Below, in pieces: positions 1 through 5,231 of a DNA stretch of 5,231 nucleotides. Position 1 is the first letter of the stretch. Each line of letters begins with the position of its first letter. The DNA is from an uncultured Spirochaetaceae bacterium (GTDB lineage Bacteria; Spirochaetota; Spirochaetia; Treponematales; Treponemataceae): the NCBI GenBank assembly GCA_902797925.1, contig CADBUT010000120.1, positions 1-5,231 on the forward strand, written 5' to 3'. The notes under the pieces were generated by a model. That model saw only the letters and a program-made list of their open reading frames with translations. It did no database searches and had not been told where the DNA came from. A program made the translations under genes and the position numbers.

Positions 1-1424
1 CGTTCAGCCTTTTCTCGTTTCTCTTCTGTAATCCAGATTGCCGGCAAACCGAATGCCGGGTCTGTAGTCTTTTCACCCTGAATCTCTTCGATTACGCCGC
101 CTGTATCCATACACATATACCAGCCCATGCGGATGTGGCTCTGTGCAACAGGAACGCCCCTGATTTTGAAGCAATATTCATTCGGCTCAAGAGCCATATT
201 ATCAATAATACGGATTCGCGGAACAACAAGACCCAAGTCGCGGTGAGCTTCTGCACGGATGCGCGTAATGCGCTCAAGAAGTTCCGCGCCTTTTTCTTTG
301 TCAACAAGCGGAATTAAGGCAAAGCCAAGCTCCAGAGAAAGAGGATCAAGCGGAACAACAGGGCTCAGCTCGCTGTTTGGATCGCCTGATTTTGTACCTG
401 GCTTGATTTTTGCCTTTTCTTTTGCAAGCTGTGCTGCAAAGTTCTTTTTTTCAATTTTTCTAAGACGGATACCGAGGTATACAAGAGCTGCACCCATCGG
501 AATAAGAACGTACCATGGGAACTGAGGCACAATACCGATAACAGCCAGTGTAATACCGCTGACAAAGTAAACCCATGCATTCTGCGAGAACTGCTTCTTA
601 ATGTCATCGCCCATGTTTCCGTCTGAAGCAGAGCGTGTAACAATCAAACCGGTGGCGAATGAAACCAAAAGAGACGGCAGCTGAGAGAGCAGACCGTCGC
701 CGATTGTTAATGCAGCATAGGTCTGAATGGCTTTTCCGAAAACTTCATTCCGTAAAACCATACCGAAAATAATACCTACAACAAGGTTTATGACCGTAAT
801 AAAGATACCGACTTTTACATTGCCGGAAATAAACTTAGTGGCACCGTCCATAGAACCATAGAAATCAGCTTCGCGCTGAACTTCCATTTTACGCTTTCTT
901 GATTCTTCTTCAGATATCGCACCTGAGTTATATTCTGATTCAATGGCAGCCTGCTTCATCGGCATTGCGTCCAATGTAAAGCGTGCGGCAACTTCAGCAA
1001 CGCGTGTTGCACCTTTTGTAATAACAAAAGTCTGAACTGCTATGATAATTATGAAAATTACAAAACCGATAAGAAGACCTTCTGAACCGTTGGCACCGAC
1101 AACGAAGCTTGAAAAAGCGCGGACCATCTTTCCGTTAAATTTCGTACCTAAAGACAAAATCAAACGTGTCGAAGAAACGTTCAAGCCTAAACCAAAAACG
1201 GTTGAAATAAGCAGCATTGAAGGAAACGAAGAAAAATCAATTGCACGCGGCGTATAGATTACGATAAGCAACATCAACAATGCCAGCAGCAGATTGGCTG
1301 CCATAAGGACATCGAGCAGCCATGTCGGTAATGGAATGATCAGCATCATTACAACAACAATAGCTGCAATAGGAACAAGATTATTTGAAACGCTTTTAAA
1401 TAACTTACCGATTCTGTCGGCCAT
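1..1424 (-). CDS. flhA: FlhA, flagellar type III export gate protein (partial, C-terminus beyond window)
   Basis: FlhA is the largest membrane subunit of the flagellar export gate. It couples the proton motive force to export and docks chaperone-substrate complexes through its cytoplasmic domain. The frame opens with ATG at 1424-1422 (MADRIGKLFK) behind a good Shine-Dalgarno and stays open to the window edge: 474 complete codons, against about 690-700 for the family, so roughly the last third is missing. Residues 1-323 form the membrane domain. Visible landmarks are DFSSFP and NVSSTR, the FHIPEP loop (RVAEVAARFTLDAMP, about 141-155), ADFYGSMDG, and the TIGDG motif with D243. A hydrophilic linker (about 324-357) leads to the cytoplasmic domain, which starts LDPLSLELGFALIPLVD. 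Compared with Salmonella, the charged loop residues R141, R148, D152, D193, K197 and D243 are kept, but the Asp-208 position is Asn (N202) and the FHIPEP signature is altered (see findings). It lies last of the genes seen here, 132 nt after flhB. Family assignment is secure. Confidence 0.97.
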   Translation of the reverse strand, partial: MADRIGKLFKSVSNNLVPIAAIVVVMMLIIPLPTWLLDVLMAANLLLALLMLLIVIYTPRAIDFSSFPSMLLISTVFGLGLNVSSTRLILSLGTKFNGKMVRAFSSFVVGANGSEGLLIGFVIFIIIIAVQTFVITKGATRVAEVAARFTLDAMPMKQAAIESEYNSGAISEEESRKRKMEVQREADFYGSMDGATKFISGNVKVGIFITVINLVVGIIFGMVLRNEVFGKAIQTYAALTIGDGLLSQLPSLLVSFATGLIVTRSASDGNMGDDIKKQFSQNAWVYFVSGITLAVIGIVPQFPWYVLIPMGAALVYLGIRLRKIEKKNFAAQLAKEKAKIKPGTKSGDPNSELSPVVPLDPLSLELGFALIPLVDKEKGAELLERITRIRAEAHRDLGLVVPRIRIIDNMALEPNEYCFKIRGVPVAQSHIRMGWYMCMDTGGVIEEIQGEKTTDPAFGLPAIWITEEKREKAE

Positions 1425-1556
1425 TATTTCCACCCTTTTATATATATTATACTACCCGTCCCCTAAACAGATAGAAAAATACAATTTTCAAAACACTTAT
1501 TTACATTTTTTTCAAACAAACATATACATATATTTTTGCACAGTAAATCAATAATG
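1425..1556 (-). other. flhB-flhA intergenic region, AT-rich
   Basis: This 132-nt non-coding gap is the only sizeable break in the gene cluster. It is very AT-rich apart from a small G-rich patch, GGGGACGGG, at 1463-1455 on the minus strand. It carries the promoter candidate above, a perfect TATAAT at 1451-1446 with no recognisable -35 (CTATCT at 17-base spacing), and the flhA ribosome binding site. No GC-rich hairpin followed by a T run is visible, so nothing here looks like an intrinsic terminator and readthrough from flhB is expected. Confidence 0.6.
1430..1437 (-). promoter_or_regulatory. Ribosome binding site of flhA
   Basis: On the minus strand the bases AAGGGTGG lie five bases before the ATG at 1424. 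This is a near-consensus purine-rich Shine-Dalgarno and fixes the flhA start. No other in-frame start near it has comparable support. Confidence 0.75.
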
Positions 1557-1560
1557 TCAA
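1532..1560 (-). promoter_or_regulatory. Candidate sigma70-type promoter for flhA
   Basis: Read on the minus strand there is a perfect TTGACA at 1560-1555, a 17-base spacer, and AAAAAT at 1537-1532. AAAAAT matches TATAAT at four positions, including the important second A and final T. The spacer ends in TGC, so an extended -10 TG is present. The -35 overlaps the last codon and stop of flhB. Transcription would start near 1525, giving a leader of about 100 nt before flhA. It lies in the only large gap between genes in this operon. The AT-rich background makes chance -10 matches easy, so this is a candidate only. Confidence 0.45.
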
Positions 1561-2801
1561 AGGAACTTTGCTCTATATTTTGATGAATTCATATTATACA
1601 CATGAGCAAGGATTTTCGCTAGTGCTTCATAGTATTCTTCCGGAATAATATCACCAATTTCTACCTCTTTATATAACGCCCGCGCCAGCGGTCTGTTTTC
1701 AACTATAGGAACATCATTGCTTCTTGCTATTTCTTTCATACGCTGGGCAAGTGCGTCTGCACCTTTTGCCGTCAGCATAGGCCCGGGCATTTTAGACTTA
1801 TCAAACTTTACGGCACACGCAAAATGCGTAGGGTTCGTGATAACAACATCAGCTTCTGCAACAAGCTTAGGCATACTCTGCTGCATCATCTCGTGCATTC
1901 TCTGGCGCAGTCTGCTCTTAACGAGCGGGTCGCCTTCAAGCTCCTTGAATTCCTCTTTGACTTCCTGCTTTGTCATCTTTAATGATTCCATAAACTGATA
2001 ACGCTGCACAAGATAATCAGGAATTGCAATTATTATAAACACAACAGCTGCTATAATCAAAAGCTTTGCACTCATTCCGGCTACATAAGAAAAACCCTGC
2101 CAGAGACCGACATTCATCAAAGACATCAAAGTCTTCAAATCATTCTTTATGAGCAGATAGGCAGTAATAACTATAATTGAAACTTTTATTATTGATTTGG
2201 CTACATTGAACAAGCCTTCAAAAGAAAACAGTGTCTTTCTGAAATATTCACCGAATTTCGGCAGAATTTTTGAAAACTTGGGTTCAAGCGGTTTAGTTGA
2301 AAACATAAAACCTTTGTTCTGAATAATATTTCCTGAAATACCGGCAATTATGGCTGTTAAAGCCACAGGCAGCATCATTTTAAGAAAATAAATAAAAAAC
2401 GCTATAGCAAGATTCTTATCCGTAAATTCAGCTTCTACACAACGGTCAAAATAAAACTTTATAACTTTTATGCAGTTTGTATAAACCCATGGTGCACAAA
2501 TTATCAGAGCAATTATTGGAAACAGAAGTACAAGACCGGAATTCAGTTCCTGGCTTTTTGCAACACGGCCTTCTTCCCTTGCCTTTCTGATTTTATGTTC
2601 AGAAGCTTCCTCTGTTCTGCCTTCGTCTTCTGCCTTTGCAAACCACTGCAAGTCAATGCAGGCACCTGATTTTTCTGTTGAAGCTACCGCAAAGCAAGTG
2701 TCAGAAGATTTATCCAAAAACTTTAGCCTGTAGCATAAAAGCCCAAACCAATTTTGAGTTATTTCAATATTTAATGTGCCGGTTTTTCTTAAAAGCTTCA
2801 T
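1557..2801 (-). CDS. flhB: FlhB, export-gate protein and substrate-specificity switch
   Basis: FlhB is the membrane subunit that regulates export and, by self-cleavage, switches it from rod/hook to filament substrates. The chosen start is ATG at 2801-2799, giving 414 residues. It follows AGGCGG at a seven-base spacing and overlaps the fliR stop by one base (TGATG). A GTG one codon earlier at 2804 is possible but sits only four bases from that site. After an unusual N-terminal segment, residues about 49-90 match the FlhB N-terminus (DLQWFA, EDEGRTEE, HKIRKAREEGRVAKSQE). Four membrane helices follow (about 89-108, 131-160, 204-220, 243-262), then the EGDP motif (289-292) and the cytoplasmic domain with autocleavage motif NPTH (323-326) and PLARALY. 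The protein is longer than the usual roughly 350-385 residues because of the N-terminal segment. The family assignment is certain; the exact start is less so. Confidence 0.96.
   Translation of the reverse strand: MKLLRKTGTLNIEITQNWFGLLCYRLKFLDKSSDTCFAVASTEKSGACIDLQWFAKAEDEGRTEEASEHKIRKAREEGRVAKSQELNSGLVLLFPIIALIICAPWVYTNCIKVIKFYFDRCVEAEFTDKNLAIAFFIYFLKMMLPVALTAIIAGISGNIIQNKGFMFSTKPLEPKFSKILPKFGEYFRKTLFSFEGLFNVAKSIIKVSIIVITAYLLIKNDLKTLMSLMNVGLWQGFSYVAGMSAKLLIIAAVVFIIIAIPDYLVQRYQFMESLKMTKQEVKEEFKELEGDPLVKSRLRQRMHEMMQQSMPKLVAEADVVITNPTHFACAVKFDKSKMPGPMLTAKGADALAQRMKEIARSNDVPIVENRPLARALYKEVEIGDIIPEEYYEALAKILAHVYNMNSSKYRAKFL
1824..1835 (-). other. FlhB autocleavage motif NPTH
   Basis: These codons (AAC CCT ACG CAT) encode N323-P-T-H326 in the context VITNPTHFACAV. 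In the FlhB/YscU family, cleavage between Asn and Pro drives the change in export specificity. The motif is intact, so the switch should operate in this protein. Confidence 0.9.
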
Positions 2802-3595
2802 CACATTACCGCCTGTGGTGAAATAGCTGCGAATAAGTCTTCAAGCCGCACAAAAGCCGCAGTGAAGCAGCGCTCAAAATAATCGCACATTGTTGGAAGC
2901 AGCGCTGTAAGCAGAAAGAAAGCGCACAAAATTGTTATTGGCAGACCTTCAGAAAGAAGGTTCATCTGCGGTGCGGCTTTTGAAAGCAGACCGGTACTGA
3001 CCGAAATCAAAAACAATGTTCCGATAATAGGCAGGGCTATCATCATTGCATCAAAAAACAGCTTTGACAGCCCCGATAAAAGAAATTTTATAAAAGTGTC
3101 TTTTGTTGACAGCATTATAAAGCAGTTGAAAGATTCAAAACTATGAGAAACTCCGCTTACAAAAAGCTTTTGAAAGCCACCGACTTTCAAAAAGAGCAGC
3201 ATTGCAATCAAATTCAAATACTGACCCATTAAAGGGTTTTCTACCTGAGAAAGGGTATCATAAACTTCTGATGCACCAAATCCCATTTGGTAGGTAAAAA
3301 ACTGACCGGCAGAACTGAATGCGGCGAACAGCATAGACACATAAAAGCCTGTTATAATTCCTATAAGCCCCTCGCCTACAATAAGCAACAAATAATCAAA
3401 TGAGTACGGGTCAACATTCCATGATGTATATGAAACATGAGGCATTATCAAATAAGCTGTATAACCGGCAAGTGCAACTTTTGCAACTCTTGAAACTGCA
3501 TTAGTTGATAAAAGAGGAACTGTTAAAATCATAGCAAAAATACGTACCGCTATCAAAAAATAAAGCGGTGCGTGAGCCGCAATTTGGTCTAACAT
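2801..3595 (-). CDS. fliR: FliR, export-gate channel subunit
   Basis: FliR is an inner-membrane protein that joins the FliP/FliQ assembly to form the export channel. It has 264 residues, normal for the family, and starts MLDQIAAHAPLYF with successive hydrophobic segments. The most diagnostic stretch is around residues 95-140: SSAGQFFTYQMGFG, followed by NPLMGQYLNLIAMLLFLKVGG, the usual 'AG..QMGF...Q.P' region of FliR. The family's common Asp-Pro after QMGF reads YDT here, and the usual Gly-His after the LLFL helix reads Gly-Gly. The start has only a weak ribosome binding site (AAGG three bases upstream at 3599-3602), so it may be read partly by coupling to fliQ, which ends 26 nt before it. 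Its stop overlaps the flhB start by one base. Confidence 0.96.
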   Translation of the reverse strand: MLDQIAAHAPLYFLIAVRIFAMILTVPLLSTNAVSRVAKVALAGYTAYLIMPHVSYTSWNVDPYSFDYLLLIVGEGLIGIITGFYVSMLFAAFSSAGQFFTYQMGFGASEVYDTLSQVENPLMGQYLNLIAMLLFLKVGGFQKLFVSGVSHSFESFNCFIMLSTKDTFIKFLLSGLSKLFFDAMMIALPIIGTLFLISVSTGLLSKAAPQMNLLSEGLPITILCAFFLLTALLPTMCDYFERCFTAAFVRLEDLFAAISPQAVM

Positions 3596-3621
3596 CAGCC
3601 TTACCCGTCAAATTACATTTT

Positions 3622-3891
3622 TTAAAGCACTACATCCGGTATCTGCATAAATAAATGCAAAGTATATTCTCTCATTGATGTAAACATCCATCCGCCAAGC
3701 AAAGCCAGTACGGCAAGAATTGCAAAAATCTTAGGAACAAAGGTCAAAGTCTGTTCCTGAATAGATGTAACAGCCTGAAGAATTGCAACTACAAGACCGA
3801 CAATCAAAGCCGCGCCCAAAACAGGTGTTGCAAGCATCAAAATCTGCAGAACACCGCCGCGCATCAATGTAACAAGCTCACCGACACTCAT
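3622..3891 (-). CDS. fliQ: FliQ, export-gate channel subunit
   Basis: FliQ is a small hairpin membrane protein; several copies pack around FliP and FliR to complete the export channel. The gene encodes 89 residues, the normal size. Two long hydrophobic helices (about 14-39 and 55-72) flank the strongly conserved family motif AVTSIQEQTLTFVPK (40-54). The ATG at 3891-3889 has a strong Shine-Dalgarno, GGAGGG, at 3907-3902. It lies 61 nt after fliP and 26 nt before fliR, on the same strand. No unusual residues are apparent. Confidence 0.97.
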   Translation of the reverse strand: MSVGELVTLMRGGVLQILMLATPVLGAALIVGLVVAILQAVTSIQEQTLTFVPKIFAILAVLALLGGWMFTSMREYTLHLFMQIPDVVL

Positions 3892-3901
3892 TTATATAAA
3901 A

Positions 3902-3907
3902 CCCTCC
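3902..3907 (-). promoter_or_regulatory. Ribosome binding site of fliQ
   Basis: GGAGGG on the minus strand lies ten bases before the fliQ ATG and is among the strongest Shine-Dalgarno matches in the window. It sits at the end of the 61-nt fliP-fliQ gap (3892-3952), in which I see no convincing promoter or terminator. Confidence 0.75.
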
Positions 3908-3952
3908 AAATAATCGAAAACTTAAGATTCTGAAATACTACACAAAACAGTC

Positions 3953-4780
3953 TTACGGAATAACAGAATTGAACAGCTGCTGTGTCAGCAGTCCCCATCC
4001 GTCAACAAGAACAAACAGCATTAATTTAAATGGCATTGATATTTGTACCGGAGGGAGCATAATCATACCCATAGACATAAGAATACTTGCAACAACCATG
4101 TCTATGATAATAAACGGAATATATAGCATAATTCCTATTTTGAATGCGACTGTTAATTCATGCAGAATATAAGCTGGAATCAGTACGTAAGTCGGAACAT
4201 CAGCCAGATTATTCGGTTTTGGTAATTTTGCCATTGACATAAACATTGAGATATAGCTTGTATCATTTGACATCTGCTTAAACATGAATATTCTTAATGG
4301 AGCTTCTGCTTCTGCATAAGCTGTCTCTACACCAATCTGTCCGTCTGCAAGTGGCTTGAACGAATTCTTATAGACCTGATTGAATGTAGGCCACATTATA
4401 TAAAGCGTCATAAAAAATGCGATTCCGTTCAAAACAACCGTAGGCGGAACCTGCTGAAGAGACAAGGCTCTTTTAATAAAGTCCAAAACAATTGAAAGGC
4501 GCAAAAAGCATGTTACAAGAATCAGAATGCTTGGTGCCAAAGACAGAACCGTAAGCAGCAGCAGTACTTGCAGAGAGAATGCAACTTCTTTACCTGTTTC
4601 AGGCTGTCTTAACTGCAAATCAACAAGAGGTATCGTAACAGGCGTCATATTTGGATCCATATTAGTTCTTCCGGAAGTTGAACCTTCCGGGAAAGATGAC
4701 TGCGCTGAAACATAAGACACGCACATTGAAAACAACATTATTACAATTATTACTTTTTTCCAAAAAGCTGAATGTTTCAT
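3953..4780 (-). CDS. fliP: FliP, export-gate channel subunit with signal peptide
   Basis: FliP forms the core ring of the export channel with FliQ and FliR. The 275-residue protein starts at ATG 4780-4778, which overlaps the fliO stop (ATGA) and follows AGAGGA at nine bases. Residues 1-26 form a classic cleavable signal peptide (KK, hydrophobic core, VSA before Gln), as is usual for FliP. A polar, probably periplasmic or flexible stretch (27-65) leads to helix 1. The family blocks then follow: SLAPSILILVTCFLRL (80-95), QQVPPTVVLNGIAFFMTL (109-126), APLRIFMFKQM (160-170), HELTVAFKIGI (207-217), and the C-terminal helices with LPPVQISMPFKLMLFVLVDGW (242-262). The conserved methionine gasket, Met-Met-Met in Salmonella, reads Met-Ile-Met here (239-241). 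It is translationally coupled to fliO. Confidence 0.97.
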   Translation of the reverse strand: MKHSAFWKKVIIVIMLFSMCVSYVSAQSSFPEGSTSGRTNMDPNMTPVTIPLVDLQLRQPETGKEVAFSLQVLLLLTVLSLAPSILILVTCFLRLSIVLDFIKRALSLQQVPPTVVLNGIAFFMTLYIMWPTFNQVYKNSFKPLADGQIGVETAYAEAEAPLRIFMFKQMSNDTSYISMFMSMAKLPKPNNLADVPTYVLIPAYILHELTVAFKIGIMLYIPFIIIDMVVASILMSMGMIMLPPVQISMPFKLMLFVLVDGWGLLTQQLFNSVIP

Positions 4781-5231
4781 TGCTCGTCATCCTCTGTATT
4801 GTTATTGTCTCTAATCTGTTTTCTTGTCTGACGTATTGTTTCTGTTGCATTTTTAGCAGCAGTATCAAAATAATCTTCAAATTCCTCGTTATCGTCCGGT
4901 TCTTCTGTTTTTTGACCCGGCAAGAAAGCAGATATAATAGACATAAAATCTTTCTGTTTTACAGCCGGTTGATTTTCCGCAGCCAGATTCATTGTGTCTA
5001 TAAGTTCTTTGTCATTGATTTCGCCTATAAGGTTTACCGAATTATCACCTGCACCTACAACAAATGCCTGTGTCGGTGTTGAAACTATGTATACTGCTTT
5101 TCCCGGCGAAAGATTTACAGCAGCAACTTTTTTTAGATATGGTCCTGACTGAAAATTAGTTCCAGTAGATTTCTTTAACAGCCATACAATACCGTAAATA
5201 CATGCAATTACAAGAATTAAAACGAGAATTA
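4777..5231 (-). CDS. fliO: FliO (FliZ), flagellar biosynthetic protein, partial (N-terminus beyond window)
   Basis: FliO is a bitopic membrane protein that helps FliP form its ring and is not itself a channel subunit in the finished gate. In spirochaetes and Bacillus the homologue is often called FliZ. The frame is open from the window edge (5231) to TGA at 4779-4777, giving 150 residues of the C-terminal part; a start at an internal ATG (4992) would cut off the recognisable domain. The visible part begins inside a transmembrane helix (LILVIACIYGIVWLL), followed by a basic KK. The small FliO domain comes next: YLKKVAAVNLSPGKAVYIV, then FVVGAGDNSVNLI. The remaining roughly 70 residues are polar, low-complexity and strongly acidic (EEPDDNEEFEDYF), ending EDDEQ. 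The stop overlaps the fliP start. Identification rests on this domain and on the position directly before fliP. Confidence 0.9.
   Translation of the reverse strand, partial: ILVLILVIACIYGIVWLLKKSTGTNFQSGPYLKKVAAVNLSPGKAVYIVSTPTQAFVVGAGDNSVNLIGEINDKELIDTMNLAAENQPAVKQKDFMSIISAFLPGQKTEEPDDNEEFEDYFDTAAKNATETIRQTRKQIRDNNNTEDDEQ
4790..4795 (-). promoter_or_regulatory. Ribosome binding site of fliP
   Basis: AGAGGA on the minus strand, nine bases before the fliP ATG and inside the end of fliO, supports the start that overlaps the fliO stop by four bases. Confidence 0.6.

Noticed and set aside
1446..1451. Perfect TATAAT as the main flhA promoter
   Set aside because: There is no -35 at 16-18 bases and no extended -10 TG. 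The start would fall about two bases before the ribosome binding site. It was kept only as a note in the intergenic entry.
1513..1537. AT-rich near-palindrome around ATATATGTATAT after flhB, considered as a terminator
   Set aside because: It has no GC stem and no ordered T run after a hairpin, so it does not fit an intrinsic terminator.
1294..1554. Plus-strand open frame of 86 codons spanning the flhA start and the intergenic gap
   Set aside because: Most of it is antisense to flhA and the rest is AT-rich non-coding sequence. There is no ribosome binding site and no recognisable domain.
3892..3952. fliP-fliQ gap considered as a promoter or hairpin site
   Set aside because: Only a weak CTTAAG palindrome is visible and no paired -35/-10 was found. 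The gap is mainly the fliQ leader with its ribosome binding site.
4678..5082. Plus-strand open frame of 134 codons
   Set aside because: It lies antisense across fliO and the start of fliP. Its translation is rich in Phe, Cys and Ser with no family motif, and both opposing frames are clearly real.
1..5231. A novel accessory, defence or mobile system
   Set aside because: All coding capacity is taken by six contiguous, intact-looking flagellar export genes on one strand. No repeats, integrase, transposase or tRNA gene is visible.

Overview
The window is a minus-strand stretch of a bacterial flagellar operon and encodes the core of the flagellar type III export gate. Read in the direction of transcription, from high to low coordinates, the order is fliO (5' end outside the window), fliP, fliQ, fliR, flhB, flhA (3' end outside the window). 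All six genes are recognised from family motifs in the translated frames. The order matches that of spirochaetes and of Bacillus-type motility operons. The FlhB wording 'DLQWFA...EDEGRTEE', the FliO (also called FliZ) character and the moderate-to-low GC content make a Treponema-like spirochaete the best guess. This is an inference from recall, not from a database search.

Layout: 4777-5231 fliO (partial, C-terminal 150 codons); 3953-4780 fliP, overlapping fliO by 4 nt (ATGA); a 61-nt gap carrying a strong Shine-Dalgarno; 3622-3891 fliQ; a 26-nt gap; 2801-3595 fliR; 1557-2801 flhB, overlapping fliR by one base (TGATG); a 132-nt AT-rich gap, the only sizeable break, holding a good sigma70-type promoter candidate; 1-1424 flhA (N-terminal 474 codons). 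No stretch longer than 132 nt lacks a gene. I see no RNA gene, mobile element, CRISPR array or convincing terminator.

The products work together. FliP, FliQ and FliR form the membrane channel, with FliO helping FliP assemble. FlhB is the autocleaving substrate-specificity switch. FlhA is the large export-gate component that couples proton motive force and receives chaperone-substrate complexes. The window is therefore mostly a conserved housekeeping motility locus, not a new system. The points worth a second look are residue-level departures from the enterobacterial consensus in FlhA (Asn at the Asp-208 position and an altered FHIPEP signature) and in FliP (Met-Ile-Met at the methionine gasket), an unusual roughly 45-residue N-terminal extension of FlhB, and the probable internal promoter in front of flhA.
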